NCBI RefSeq assembly: GCF_041146795.1 | Contig: NC_135185.1 | Location: 24,808,529-24,872,528 of the forward strand | From: Maylandia zebra | Taxonomy: Eukaryota > Chordata > Actinopteri > Cichliformes > Cichlidae | Length of the DNA: 64,000 nt | Direction: 5' to 3' | Part shown: positions 45,193 to 57,575 of the stretch, in pieces | Position numbering within the stretch: position 1 is the first letter of the stretch | Layout of the letters: every line of letters starts with the position of its first letter | The notes under the pieces: model-generated | Seen by the model: the letters and a program-made list of their open reading frames with translations, nothing else | The model's database searches: none | What the model was told of the DNA's origin: nothing | Made by a program: the position numbers and the translations under genes

Positions 45193-47800
45193 GCCTGCTA
45201 TCATCAGATTTCACCGCTGCTCACAAGAAAAACATCCAGAGCAATATTACGGAAGACTGCTTAAACTGTACCTTCCTCATCGTTCAGACCACGAACTGAA
45301 AACACCATCGTTGCCATCCTATCAGGCTTTCTATGGTGCTGGCTGTGTACAGCTACCAGGTACTGACCATCTTGAGTACGTGCAACACATTGTCAAAAGA
45401 AACAGAGAAAAATATGAGAAAAACAGTGAGGAGATCGAGAGCGCTGTTGAGGAATATGAGCAGAACAGAGGTGTGACTGACGAATGGTGTAATCTGGCAC
45501 CTGAATCAGATCTCGTAAGGTTGCCACTTGTCGAACAAGAAAGAGAGCGAGACAATGAAAATGAACAGGAAGATGTGCCCGACTACAGCCGTCAGGCTGA
45601 TGCTTCAACAGAAGTCAGAGCCATCAGGGAACCCCCTGCTATTGATCCCACATTGTTACGTCAGATGTTTCAGAATCTGAACAAGAAGCAAGCCTGCATA
45701 TTTTATGCAGTTAGAGACTGGTGCATTAAAAGAGTCTGTGCTCTAAATCCAGAGCAGTTTTTCTTTTATATTAATGGTGGTGCTGGAACAGGAAAATCAC
45801 ATCTTATCAAATGCATCTACTCAGAAGCATCTAAGATACTGAGCAAAGTGCCCAGATATGCAGACGACGTTGACATATCAAAACCCACTGTCCTGTTAAC
45901 TGCTTTCACTGGGACTGCAGCTTTTAACATTTCTGGAACAACACTGCATTCTCTTCTCAAGCTGCCTAGAAGCTTAAAACCTCCCATTCAGGGACTTGGC
46001 AATCAGCTGGATGAAGTCAGATCAGAACTTTTGAATGCTGAAATAATCGTCATTGACGAAGTGTCTATGGTGTCAAGACATCTCTTTGCATATGTAGATG
46101 CAAGACTCAAACAGATCAAAGGGACTCGGAGACCCTTTGGAGGCATGTCAGTCATTGCTGTCGGAGACTTCTATCAGCTACCCCCAGTGCGACAGTCTAA
46201 ACCTCTCTGTGTGCACGACCCGTCCGAGATCGACCTGTGGCGGGAGCATTTTCAGATGATCACTCTGACTGAGATTATGCGTCAGAAAGATGATGTTGTC
46301 TTTGCTGAGATGCTGAACAGAATTCGTGTAAAAGGAAAGTTGGATGAGCTTTGCGAAGCAGATAGAGATTTGTTGTTACAGGCCATAACTGAACCAGCCC
46401 ATTGTCCGACTGATGCATTGCACATTTTTGCAACTAATAAAGAAGTGGATGCACACAACTCTTCAACACTGGCTCTGCTCCACACTCATATCATTGACAT
46501 CCATGCAGATGATTATAGAAAAGATCCTAGAACTGGCAGAATGGCACTTCAAGACAGACCATTGAAAGGAGGTAAAAACGAGTTACCAGACACACTGAAA
46601 GTTGCAGAAGGAGCTCGTGTCATGCTCACCAGAAACATTGACATACAAAATGGTTTGGTTAATGGAGCTTTTGGAAAACTACTTAGAGTAGTTCACTCTG
46701 AAAACGACCAACACATCATCAAACTTGGACTTAAAATGGATAATGAGACATCTGGAAAGAATAACCGCACACCAGCAGACGACATGGTGTACATTGAGAG
46801 AGCAGAGGAGAATCTGAAGCAGAAAGGAGTGGTACGAAGACAGTTCCCAGTGAAGCTGGCCTTTGCATGTACAATACATAAGGTACAGGGTATGACAACT
46901 ACATCAGCTGTTGTCTCTCTTAAGAGCATTTTTGAGCCCGGCATGGCCTACGTAGCTGTCAGTAGAGTGACGTCTCTCAGTGGACTGTATCTTCTTGATA
47001 TGGAGGAGAAAAAAATATTCACCAACCCAGAAATCACTGCAGCACTTGAGAACATGAGACAAGCCAACCTTGATGACATGATGCCTCTTCTACACGTGAG
47101 ACAAACCCTCAGCAGGTCAGAGGTTTTCACCATTGTTCATCATAATACAGAGGGACTGCCAGCTCACATTAATGACATCAAAAGTCACCATGAATTGTGT
47201 CTAGCAGATGTTTTGTGCCTAACAGAAACACACCTGCGGGGCTCTTTTGTCGCAGAGAGTCTCCACTTGGAAAATTACAATTTGTTCAAACGCAACAGAC
47301 ACCTGTCCTACACAAACTTTCCCCAAATGGCAAACAGAAGTGGTGGTGGAGTTGCTGTTTATGTGAAAAGTGACATTCAAGTGCATGAAAAACAGTACAT
47401 CCATAATGTAACTGACCTTGAATTTCTGGCTTTAAAGGTTGAAGCACCAGTCAGTGCTCTGATTGCAGTTGTATACAGACCTCCAGACTACACTCTGAGG
47501 CCATTCCTGAAAAACCTGGTAAGCCTATTAGACTCATTGGAGATCATGGACTGTCATCCCATCATAGTTTGTGGTGATTTTAATGAGAATGTTTTATCCA
47601 GTGCAAACAAACCAATCATGGAGTTGTTTGAGTCTAGGGGATACGCACAGGTCATCACTGCCCCTACCACAGAGAAGAACACACTGCTTGACCTAATTTT
47701 CATTTCTCAGCCAGATCGATGTCTCCATTCTGGAGTCTTGAAGACCTACCATAGTTACCATGACCCAGTATACTGTGTATTGTCCTGTGATGATTCATGA
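45029..47800 (+). CDS. Helentron ORF2: Pif1-like helicase plus AP-type endonuclease
   Basis: A 923-codon frame; the real continuation from ORF1 starts near 45179 ([13 protein letters not shown] onward), and the first ~50 codons from the 45029 ATG are ORF1 read in the wrong frame. The helicase has Walker A GGAGTGKS (250-257), Walker B VIDEVSM (Asp343, Glu344), GDFYQLPPV (motif III) and AYVAVSRV (motif VI), as in the Pif1/RecD-like helicases of Helitrons. The C-terminal ~220 residues form an exo-endo-phosphatase domain: HHNTEG (Asn706), LTETH (Glu733), [19 protein letters not shown] (Asp850, Asn852) and YHDPV (His911, Asp912), as in the AP-type endonucleases of CR1-like LINEs. This C-terminal endonuclease separates Helentrons from canonical Helitrons. 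The domain looks complete. It stops at TGA 47798-47800. Confidence 0.92.
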   Translation: MTNTKPDLKHQSMRRCAWQTLLLLAGLSMANRKKVKMFCPFSMRWGLCKRRKNNKPAIIRFHRCSQEKHPEQYYGRLLKLYLPHRSDHELKTPSLPSYQAFYGAGCVQLPGTDHLEYVQHIVKRNREKYEKNSEEIESAVEEYEQNRGVTDEWCNLAPESDLVRLPLVEQERERDNENEQEDVPDYSRQADASTEVRAIREPPAIDPTLLRQMFQNLNKKQACIFYAVRDWCIKRVCALNPEQFFFYINGGAGTGKSHLIKCIYSEASKILSKVPRYADDVDISKPTVLLTAFTGTAAFNISGTTLHSLLKLPRSLKPPIQGLGNQLDEVRSELLNAEIIVIDEVSMVSRHLFAYVDARLKQIKGTRRPFGGMSVIAVGDFYQLPPVRQSKPLCVHDPSEIDLWREHFQMITLTEIMRQKDDVVFAEMLNRIRVKGKLDELCEADRDLLLQAITEPAHCPTDALHIFATNKEVDAHNSSTLALLHTHIIDIHADDYRKDPRTGRMALQDRPLKGGKNELPDTLKVAEGARVMLTRNIDIQNGLVNGAFGKLLRVVHSENDQHIIKLGLKMDNETSGKNNRTPADDMVYIERAEENLKQKGVVRRQFPVKLAFACTIHKVQGMTTTSAVVSLKSIFEPGMAYVAVSRVTSLSGLYLLDMEEKKIFTNPEITAALENMRQANLDDMMPLLHVRQTLSRSEVFTIVHHNTEGLPAHINDIKSHHELCLADVLCLTETHLRGSFVAESLHLENYNLFKRNRHLSYTNFPQMANRSGGGVAVYVKSDIQVHEKQYIHNVTDLEFLALKVEAPVSALIAVVYRPPDYTLRPFLKNLVSLLDSLEIMDCHPIIVCGDFNENVLSSANKPIMELFESRGYAQVITAPTTEKNTLLDLIFISQPDRCLHSGVLKTYHSYHDPVYCVLSCDDS

Positions 47801-48473
47801 TCTAGATCTTTGAATACAGTAAGTAATTTCTATATTTTTGAATGACTTAAGAAAGTAGAGCGATATTTAAAAGTTGACGCTCTGCATTGCAGTATAATGG
47901 TTGAATTGTTTACATAAAATACAATTACATGAATTAAGTAATGATCAGTAAAAGATGACAATTTTATTTATCACAGAAAATCTAAAATTCACTAACAGTA
48001 ACCTATAAATGTCAGAAAAATCAAATATAGCAGTTTAAAATGAATAGTGTAGGCATATCCTCTCTGCAGCCAGGCTTCAACATCCTGCCAGGCTGCCCCA
48101 GTCTCACCGTGGCTGGGAGGGAGGGAGGGTGGACCAGAGGATTGCCTACACAACACATAAATGTTCAACAGCTTCTTCATTGTTTCTGAGAGAACAATAA
48201 TGACTAAAGGTTGCTTTTTAAAAAAACAAACACAAACAAACAAACAAACCTAATTACAGCAATAATGACAGTTAAGCCACTTTATGTGTGCCTCTATTTT
48301 GAAATACTATTTACAAAAATGTTATTATTTTGGTTTGTTATAAACTTTAAACTTTTTCAAAAGTATACGATTATATTTTTGGACAAATCTTTCGATGAAA
48401 CATACATTTTTATGAGCTTTTATCATGTTTCGGCCAGTGCAATCATCAGGGTGGGTCTGGGTTGATAACTGCA

Positions 48474-48528
48474 CATTTCTGGCCAGAAATGTTTCAGCAG
48501 TGTTACATAAGTAGTACATATGTAACAC
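48474..48528. other. Two adjacent perfect inverted repeats
   Basis: CATTTCTGGCCAGAAATG (48474-48491) is an 18-base perfect palindrome. Nine bases later GTGTTACATA (48500-48509) pairs perfectly with TATGTAACAC (48519-48528) across a 9-base loop. Side-by-side hairpins in the 3' half of a rolling-circle element could be functional or a folded-back insertion end. Confidence 0.6.
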
Positions 48529-48594
48529 TTGCTTTCTGTTACCAGCTGATACCCTACATTTGTATAGACATTGGATGGTGTGAGGTTGGGGAGT

Positions 48595-48644
48595 TGAGGG
48601 GGGGGTTTACGGTGGGAGCTGAGGGGGGGGGGGGGGGGGGGGGG
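48595..48644. repeat. G-rich tract with 22-base G run
   Basis: Eight Gs at 48598-48605 and an uninterrupted G run at 48623-48644, with potential to form G-quadruplexes. Assembly of such runs is often uncertain. Confidence 0.85.
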
Positions 48645-50824
48645 TGTTAGGTTTCCCTTTTTCTTTTTTAAGAGAGACACAGTCCTCCTGTGTCTTCTCC
48701 AAGCTTCACATGTAAGATCCAACAGTGTGAAGCACATAGCAGCTAGAAACTGTAATGCCACAGATCAGAGAGGCTTCATCATCACCATCTTCATCGCCGT
48801 ACGATCAGAGCGTGAGACTTCACATCTGGAGCACAGGAGACATTCTGTGATAAGTCCTCCTTCTAGCTTGTCCCACAAGCAGTCGGTGAGATTTACTCAC
48901 AACAAAAAGGGTTAATGACATAATTTCCATGAAAACATGTATTCATTCTTTGTAAAGTGTTTAAATTGTGTTTTCACTTGACCTTAGGAGTGTTAGAGTG
49001 TATTGTAATGTCTGTACTCAGGTGTTTCCCTCTGTGATCCATCCCCATCAGAGCTGAGACACTCAGGACTGAACAGACTGCACAGTTTCTGTGACCGAGC
49101 CTCCAAAACACCTTCTTTGAAACCACTCATGATAGAAGGGCTTCATATTTGCAGCAGCACTACTACAGGTATTCAGTTTATTACAGGATGTGTTTGTTTC
49201 TTAGGACCAGCTCTGAGTGCACACTACCTAACATATACACCTTTCTGTTCATTACAAACCAACTACTCTGGATCATATGGCCAGTTGGCAGGAATGTTGC
49301 TGCAGGAAAACATCCCTGGAGATCACCATCATTGTCAGACTGACTGTGCCTCCTCTGTGCAGTGTCAAGATCCTCTCTAAATGAGTGTGTAAGTTAACAT
49401 TTTCATTATTTTATTCCCTTTGACAAGACAAGTATCACTGATATTTACATTTACAACTACATATGTTCCCGTTTTCTGCTCTTCTTTTAAAGTCCTCAGC
49501 TATCCTGCTTCTGTGCTGCTTGCCACACATCAAACACTGGCCGGATGACAGGGAGGATCCACTCTGAAGTCACTGGACGTGATGAGGATCATATGGGACT
49601 TCATAGTTTCACAGAAACATTGTGCTCTGTGATTACAGGTTTTAAATGGACATAATGACTGCCTCTCTCTGATCAACAGGCTAAAGGATTGTTTTCATTG
49701 TTAGTGCTCTGTACAATGTATGCTTATTTAATATTTCATCACAGAGCAAACCTTTATTTATTTAACATTTTTTTATTTTGTTTTAATGTTGAATTAACTG
49801 TAGGGATTTTTTTAAGTGGGCACTTGGGATGTCATATGACCAGAAATGTGGTAACTGGAATTCAACGTTATGGAAGAAAAAATCTGCTGAGAACGAAACA
49901 CACACAAAACCCCCCAAGAAAATTCAAATTCATTCCATGTAATCCAATCTAAAACATTTTAAACTGCTGAACAGCAACACAAACAGCGTTAAAAAACAGT
50001 GTTAACAGAATGATTATGATGATTTTGTACCAAAGTTTCAGGTCACATGGCACACCTAGTGTGTAGTGTGGGGTATCAGCTGGTAAGTATAGGTTTTTTC
50101 ATATTTGTGTCCTTAGAGTTTAGATAGATAAAGCCTTGTGTATAATAATTAGTCATAACCACAACTCAAAGTCAGGGACTAACTAAATTTGGGACTTTGT
50201 GTCTGAGCCCAGGTTAAAACAATGTGTAAAAAAGCCTTTAGTGGCATGGCTGAACAATGCTGTATTGATACTTATTTATCCATGTTCACAAAAAGGACTA
50301 ATGTGTTTATTTGATTATTTGCATGTGTTAAACTGTGTCACCACCTTAGGCTTTCATTTGAGTTTACTCACAAATCTCTATACAGTTCTCTTTTACCACT
50401 GTGTGGACTCTGTTTACATTAAAACATAAAAAAGAATGAGTAATAAAAAGATGTGTAGACAGATCAGAAGATTAAGTAGACCGATAGAAACAGCTGTTCA
50501 GCCATGTTCTAAGAAACCAACACAATTTAAAGGTTCAGGATTGTGGTTTTAAAAGTTGAATTTTCATGTATTTCATATGTTGCTCATTATTTTTTATTTA
50601 GTTATTTAATTTAGTTATTTTTCTTTATTCTACCAGTCCTTTTCAGAAAGAAGCTGTAAAATATGACTTAAGATTTTTATGTTATTTTCTATGACATACA
50701 AAACAAATTGATGTATGTAATACTATTAAACATGATATACACATGTGTATATGTCTGAAAAACATCATGCTGTATATTAAAGTTTGTATTTTCTGCAGAA
50801 TGTTTGTTCATCTTTTAAGTTCAT

Positions 50825-51122
50825 TTCAATTAGAAGAATATGAACTTTTAATATTCATTCAGAGGTTTTCTGACTCTAAATTTTCTTTTGTCATTACTCA
50901 TCTTTTTATTATTTACATTTTAAACATGCTTAGCTTTTTCCAACTTCTTCTGTGTGAACATCAGCTTTCAAAAGTTCTGCACTTTTATTTTCAGGTTAAA
51001 AATTCTGTATTTTCCAGCTCATTCAGATTTTTAACTTAACATTCAGCAATTAATTCATTTCAGTGCATACATTCAGATTCAAGCATTCACACTGCAGTTT
51101 CTTCAGAAAATGCACTTTCTAG
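50825..51122 (+). repeat. 3' terminal region of Helentron copy 1
   Basis: Aligns with the last ~300 bases of family A (TTTTAATATTCATTCAGA, CTTTTTCCAACTTCTTCTGT, TTTTCAGGTTAAA) but is clearly more diverged, except for the final ~80 bases (CATTTCAGTGCATACATTCA to CTAG), which are identical in all units. The terminal ~80 bases therefore look like the functionally constrained 3' end. Confidence 0.8.
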
Positions 51123-51257
51123 TTATTAGTGTGAATGCTTGAAAAGCATTCACAGTATTGTTGTTGTAATCTTTATTAGTGTGAATGCTTGAAAAGCATT
51201 CACAGTATTGTTCTTCTAATCTTTATTCTATTTTATTATATTTTATTATTATGGATT
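51123..51257 (+). repeat. Helentron 5' head cluster 8: two A heads
   Basis: A heads start at 51128 (with an unusual GTTGTTGTAATC linker) and 51178 (GTTCTTCTAATC), followed by (TTA)n-like sequence. Confidence 0.9.
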
Positions 51258-52726
51258 CCGTACGTTTTTTGTAATCTATCTCCTTCAAAACCGTTCAACT
51301 TAGAAAAACCATTCAAACACCGTTAGATTCCTATTCTTTTGGACAACACTGCTTCTATTTTTCTCATTTTTAACATTTATATTTTTAATTTTATTCAACT
51401 TTTTTCAACAAAAATTTCCCATGTATTTCAATGGGGAGACCCTTCAAATTCTCATTCAACTTCCTCCTCTTTAAACTGTATCTACTTCCACATACATTGA
51501 CATAGAGCCACCATTCAAACTTTAAAACGAAGACAAGACATTCAACTATTCAACTTGTATTTATCTTTTCAATATCTATTATACTTTTTCTTCAGTTCCA
51601 GTTTAAGTTTCATGATGTTTTTTCACCCGTTTCAGAGTTTATAATGGGTGTGTATGGGACGGAATGTTGGGGCTAGAGTGAGACAGCTCAACTGCTAGAG
51701 TGAGAGGAGCAAAAAAATTAATCTTAAAATCTTTTTTAAAACTGCTGCTGTGTCTGCAGCGTTTGCTCTACAGGTATGATTTTACCCTCAAAATGTAGCC
51801 ATCGCTGTCCTCTTTCATCCAATGTGTTTACTATTGTACTAGGTGTTATGGTTCTTTCGTAAATGTCACCAATGCACAGCCTCCTCCCTTCAACTCTTCC
51901 ATAGACTCTAATGTTAAAACGGCTCAGAAGGTTCGTTTGAAAATCAGAAGAGCATGGTGTTTTTACACTGTCACCACGTCCATATAATAAACTCCACAGG
52001 CATGAAAACTGAGAATTAGGTAGACTGGACATTGCTGCCGCACACGGTGAAAGAATTTCGTCAATACGACCTATACTTTTCATTTGGGAGCGATTTGTTT
52101 CGGCCTGACTTTTCTGTTCATTTTAAGCAGCAAAAGTGAGGTGCATGTCTGTGTACGTGTGTATGGAGCCATTGGGTGCGGTCACTATAGCAACCAGGCT
52201 CACACCTGCCTGCTTAACGAGCTCTGCCTGCCACTGTGCCAAGATTCATCTTAAACACTTCTCTTTCAACTGCTGCTGTGTCCACAGTGTTACAGCCATC
52301 ATTTTACCCTCAAAATGTCGCCATCGTTGTTCTCTTTCTAACACTGTGTCTTTAAAAGCTCAGACATTTAAAATTTTTAAATGGTGTGGATCCAAGCGGA
52401 GGGATCACATTTTAGTCATTCAGTGATTCAAAGAATATGACCTTTTAATATTCTTTCAGATGTTTTCTGACTCTAAATGTTCTTTTCTCATTTCTTAGGT
52501 TTTTCTAATTTAAAATTAAAACATTTTCAGCTTTTTTCCAACTTCTTCTTCTGTGTAACGTTCAGCTTTTAGCAGTTCAGCACTTTTGTTTTCAGGTTAA
52601 ATTCGGGTTTTTTTTTTTTATCTCATTCAAGATTTTTAACTTAAATTCAGCAATTAATTCATTTCAGTGCATACATTCAGATTCAAGCATTCACACTGCA
52701 GTTTCTTCAGAAAATGCACTTTCTAG
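51258..52726 (+). mobile_element. Family A non-autonomous Helentron body A11
   Basis: A 1469-base unit with ATTTCCCATG; more private differences than most (CTTCCTCCTCTTTAAACTGT near 51462, AAATTTTTAAATGGTG near 52371), so it may be an older copy. Standard A ends. Confidence 0.85.
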
Positions 52727-52760
52727 TTATTATTATTATTATTATATTTTATTCTGTATT
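52727..52760 (+). other. Headless junction A11/A12
   Basis: CTAG followed by TTATTATTATTATTATATTT and the next body, with no head hairpin. Confidence 0.7.
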
Positions 52761-54230
52761 CCGTACGTTTTTTGTAATCCTACTCCTTCAAAACCGTTCA
52801 ACTTAGAAAAACCATTCCAACACCGTTAGATTCCTATTCTTTTGGACAACACTGCTTCCATTTTTCATATTTTTAACATTTATATTTTTAATTTTATTCA
52901 ACTTTATTCAACAAAAATTTATAATGTATTTCAATGGGGAGACCCTTCAAATCCTCATTCAACTTACTCATTTTTAAACTCTTACTACTTCCACATACAT
53001 TGACATAGAGCCACCATTCAAACTTTAAAACGAAGACAAGACATTCAACTATTCAACTTGCATTTATCTTTTCAATATCTATTATACTTTTTCTTCAGTT
53101 CCAGTTTAAGTTTCATGATGTTTTTTCACCCGTTTCAGAGTTTATAATGGGTGTGTATGGGACGGAATGTTGGGGCTAGAGTGAGGCAGCTCAACTGCTA
53201 GAGTGAGAGGAGCAAAAAAAATAATCTTAAAATCTTTTTTAAAACTGCTGCTGTGTCCGCAGCGTTTGCTCTACAGGTATGATTTTACCCTCAAAACGTA
53301 GCCATGGCTGTCCTCTTTCATCCAATGTGTTTACTATTGTACTAGGTGTTATGGTTCTTTCATAAATGTCACCAATGCACAGCCTCCTCCCTCCAACTCT
53401 TCCATAGACTCTAATGTTAAAATGGCTCAGAAGGTTCGTTTGAAAATCAGAAGAGCATGGTGTCTTTCCACTGTCACCACGTCCATATAATAAACTCCAC
53501 AGACATGAAAACTGAGAATTTGGTAGACTAGACATTGCTGTCGCTCACGGTGAAAGAATTTTGTCAATACGACTTTTACTTTTCATTTGGGAACGATTTG
53601 TTTCGGCCTGACTTTTCTGTTCATTTTAAGCAGCAAAAGTGAGGTGCATGTCTGTGTCCGTGTGTATGGAGCCATTGGGTGCGGTCACTATAGCAACCAG
53701 GCTCACACCTGCCTGCTTAACGAGCTCTCTCTGCCACTCTGCCAAGATTCATCTTAAACACTTCTCTTTCAACTGCTGCTGTGTCCACAGTGTTAAAGCC
53801 ATCATTTTACCCTCAAAACGTCGCCATCGTTGTTCTTTTTCCAACATCTTGTCTTTCAAAGCTCAGAGATGTAAACTTTTTAAACTGTGTGGGTCCAAGT
53901 GGAGGGATCACATTTTAGTCATTCAGTGATTCAAAGAATATGACCTTTTAATATTCTTTCAGATGTTTTCTGACTCTAAATGTTCTTTTCTCATTTCTTA
54001 GGTTTTTCTAATTTACAATTAAAACATTTTCAGCTTTTTTCCAACTTCTTCTTCTATGTTAAACGTCAGCTTTTAGCACTTCAGCACTTTTGTTTTCAGG
54101 TTAAATTCAGGGTTTTTTTTTTTATCTCATTCAAAATTTTTAACTTAAATTCAGTAATTATTTCATTTCAATGCATACATTCAGATTCAAGCATTCACAC
54201 TGCAGTTTCTTCAGAAAATGCACTTTCTAG
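52761..54230 (+). mobile_element. Family A non-autonomous Helentron body A12
   Basis: A 1470-base unit, ATTTATAATG variant, standard A start, sub-terminal inverted repeat, 3' hairpin and CTAG end. Confidence 0.85.
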
Positions 54231-54276
54231 TTAGTGTGAATGCTTGAAAAGCATTCACAGTATTGTTATTCGAATC

Positions 54277-54310
<34 letters not shown>

Positions 54311-54319
54311 TTTATTTTT
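54231..54319 (+). repeat. Helentron 5' head cluster 9: one A head
   Basis: A head at 54233 with the GTTATTCGAATC linker and an expanded (TTA)n, directly ahead of autonomous copy 2. This is the only autonomous copy here with an adjacent head. Confidence 0.9.
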
Positions 54320-55731
54320 CCGTACGTTTTTTCAAAGCCTACTCCTTCAAAACCGTTCAACTTAGAAAAACCATTCAAACATCGTTAGATTCCTATTATT
54401 TTGGACATGACTGCTTCTAATTTTCTCATTTTTAACATTTATATTTTTAATTTTATTCAACTTTATTCAACAAAAATTTCCCATGTATTTCAATGGGGAG
54501 ACCCTTCAAATTCTCATTCAACTTACTCATTTTTAAACTCTTACTACTTCCACATACATTGACATAGAGCCACCATTCAAACTTTAAAACGAAGACAAGA
54601 CATTCAACTATTCAACTTGTATTTATCTTTTCAATATCTATTATACTTTTTCTTCAGTTCCAGTTTAAGTTTCATGATGTTTTTTCACCCGTTTCAAAAT
54701 TTATAATTGGTGTGTATGGGACGGAATGTTGGGGCTAGAGTGAGACAGCTCAACTGCTAGAGTGAGAGGAGCAAAAAAATTAATCTTAAAATCTTTTTTA
54801 AAACTGCTGCTGTGTCCGCAGCGTTTGCTCTACAGGTATGATTTTACCCTCAAAACGTAGCCATGGCTGTCCTCTTTCATCCAATGTGTTTACTATTGTA
54901 CTAGGTGTTATGGTTCTTTCATAAATGTCACCAATGCACAGCCTCCTCCCTCCAACTCTTCCATAGACTCTAATGTTAAAATGGCTCAGAAGGTTCGTTT
55001 GAAAATCAGAAGAGCATGGTGTCTTTCCACTGTCACCACGTCCATATAATAAACTCCACAGGCATGAAAACTGAGAATTTGGTAGACTAGACATTGCTGC
55101 CACTCACGGTGAAAGAATTTTGTCAATACAACTTGTACTTTTCTTTTGGGAACGATTTGTTTCGGCCTGACTTTTCTGTTCATTTTAAGCAGCAAAAGTG
55201 AGGCGCATGTCTGTGTCGTGTGTATGGAGCCATTGGGTGCAGTCACTATAGCAACCAGGCTCACACCTGCCTGCTTAACGAGCTCTCTCTCAGTCTGCCA
55301 AGATTCATCTTAAACACTTCTCTTTCAACTGCTGCTGTGTCCACAGTGTTTGCTTTACAGCCATCATTTTACCCTCAAAACGTAGCCATTGTTGTTCTCT
55401 TTCCAACACCGTGTCTTTCAAAACATTGAGATGTAAACTTTTTGAACTGTGTAGATCCAAGTAGATAGATAACCTCCTAACTGACCCATAGAAATACATT
55501 GTTTTCAGTCAGGAGTTTGTCTCAACAGCAGAAAAGACCCCACCTTTTAAATTACTCCTGTGACCACATTTTTGACAGCGGGAACATAAAGAACATGCTG
55601 TTGTGTAGAAAAATTCCTCTGGATCTCCATGGTTTAAAAGCTGGCTTGACAGGAATTACAATTTTGGATTTAGAAGCAGTTTTTCCAACAGATGCCATTA
55701 AGCAGATTTGAAAGGGGTCACAGAATAATAG

Positions 55732-56253
55732 TGTCATTGTCCAGAGTCTGTGACTCCTTGTTTATATTTAAGTTTATTATTATTATGGGATTTTGTGCTC
55801 CTTTTTCACATTTCATGTTCCTATGTTCTGTGTTCCCTAGTCTGTGTTAAGTTTGTGTGGGTTTTGTTCTGTCGGTGTGTTTCCTGTTTTACGTTGAAGG
55901 TCCGTGTCCAATCTCAGTGTGTTCAGATTACATGTCAGACAATCATGTCTGATTACTCCCAGCTGTGCCCTCCTTCTGTGTCTCATTCCCTCGTTATCCC
56001 TCTGTGTATTTAAGCCTTGTGTTTGCGGCTGGTTCATCTGTGTATCGCCCTCCGTTGCCCTGTGTGGCTTCCCTATGTTTTCTACATCTCCCTGCATCTC
56101 TGTTTCATGTTTGTTTTTGCTTAGCCTTTTCCAGTTTAGGTTACTCTTAGGTGTTTTTTGTACACCACGTTCCTGTTTGTTTTGCCTTCGTGTTAATAAA
56201 GCTCGCTCTCTACTTAAGCAGTCTGCATCTTGGCTCCGTTAATAATTCAGACA
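55732..56253 (+). mobile_element. Solo LTR with 5-bp target-site duplication
   Basis: A 522-bp segment missing from copy 1 begins TGTC and ends GACA (a terminal inverted repeat of TG...CA type) and is flanked on both sides by AATAG (55727-55731 and 56254-56258). It has a TATTTAAG box near 56006 and an AATAAA at 56195-56200. These are the features of a solo LTR from a gypsy/BEL-like or similar LTR retrotransposon left by recombination between its two LTRs. It carries no coding sequence, so I cannot assign a family. It dates after copy 2 diverged from copy 1. Confidence 0.85.
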
Positions 56254-57029
56254 AATAGTATGTCAGTAGTTAGTGTAGGCCAACTGAATAGAGCATTCTG
56301 ATTGCCCTGCTAAATGCAAGCTGATTGTGTATTGGTGGACTTGTCTTCTGCACACAGGTTTTTCAGATCTGGAGTCAGTTGATGACTTTAAAATAATCTT
56401 TTCTGACTGGATAATTAAAGCTCACAGCATCTACCTGTCTGTAGTTAATTTCCCCACCTTTTAACTAACGTTTAACTAATCTAATCTCATTTAATGTTTC
56501 TGTTTATAGTCTGTATAGTTTATCTCCCCACGAATACACTCAAAGTAGTCTTAAAATAAAACCCACAAAACAGTTCAAGATTTAATACTTTTTATTTGCT
56601 CATTTAATGCCAGTTGCCCTGTTTTTCTGTATGTCACTCATTCGCTTATACTTGGGCAAAAAGTACCAATTTGTACACTAGTATAGTGTATTTTTTCCCT
56701 CTATCTCTCTATGTCTGTCACACACACAGACCAACACACAGACATGTATATGCTCATTAATGCTGTTCAAACTGATGCTCAAATTTCCAAGCACCACCTG
56801 AACGCCTCATCTGTTTTTAACCCATCACTGGACCAACTGTCGTCATTCCGCTTTGCTCTCTGCTGTGGTAAGTACAATACAATCAGTACTGCAGTGTTTT
56901 ATTTTTATGATGGTAAAAATACGTTTGACATTTAAACTCACATATCAAGTCCAACAGAGTTCAAAGAATAAAGAAAGAAAAAAAAAAAAGAATAACCTTC
57001 GCTATCATTTATACAGGTTTATGATGTTT

Positions 57030-57575
57030 TGCTGTTAGCAGCAGTGCTAACGCTAGCTTCAATGCTAATGCTAACGCCAGCTATAGTGCTAACACTAGCC
57101 TTAGCAATTATTAACTGACAAAAAGAATATTCCTGTGATATCCCTGTGATATTTATTGGCGGTCACTGAGACAAAAGTAACAAATGAGCTTCATTATTGC
57201 CATTGTGGCTCAGTTTTAACAGTAAGAATGCTAACGCTAGCTGCAATGCTAACGCTAGCTGCAATGCTAACGCTAGCTGAAATGCTAACGCTAGCTTCAA
57301 TGCTAATGCTAATGCCAGCTATAGTGCTAACACTAGCCTTAGCAATTGTTAACTGACAAAAAGAATATTCCTGTGATATCCCTGTGATATTTATTGGCAG
57401 TCACTGAGTCAAAAGTAACAAATGAGCTTTATTATTGCCATTGTGGCTCAGTTTTAACAGTAAGAATGCTAACGCTAGCTGCAATGCTAACGCTAGCTGC
57501 AATGCTAACGCTAGCTGCAATGCTAACATTAACTGAAGTGCTAATGCTAGCTGGAATGCTAAGGCTAGTAACAGT
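57030..57575. repeat. GCTAACGCTAGC minisatellite, Helentron copy 2
   Basis: The same 18-base units as in copy 1, in three blocks because of the ~238-bp duplication. The block boundaries differ from copy 1, so the array has rearranged since the copies separated. Confidence 0.9.

Larger units (their letters stand above)
47801..50824 (+). other. Long 3' region of Helentron copy 1, not coding
   Basis: About 3 kb between the ORF2 stop and the family A-like 3' end, without a convincing plus-strand gene. It contains a minus-strand exon-like piece with a poly(A) signal (about 47945-48190), two strong inverted repeats (48474-48491 and 48500-48528), a 22-base G run and GC-richer exon-like stretches (about 48700-49680) with a donor-like CTACAG|GTATTC at 49168. 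These could be host fragments captured by the element, which is common for Helitrons. I cannot identify a source gene. Confidence 0.45.
36708..51122 (+). mobile_element. Autonomous Helentron (Helitron2-type), copy 1
   Basis: A ~14.4-kb element whose first ~1 kb (to about 37694) is a family A 5' body and whose last ~0.3 kb (about 50825-51122) is a diverged family A 3' end with the same sub-terminal inverted repeat, hairpin and CTAG. Between them lie a long leader, the Rep ORF1 and the helicase-endonuclease ORF2. Rep/Pif1-like helicase plus a C-terminal AP-type endonuclease is the hallmark coding layout of Helentrons. Its own head is not adjacent: it joins A9 through TTATATTTTATCTATT (36689-36707). 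In the bracket reading its head is the one at 16132. ORF1 and ORF2 are out of frame by one base, so this copy may be non-functional. Confidence 0.85.
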
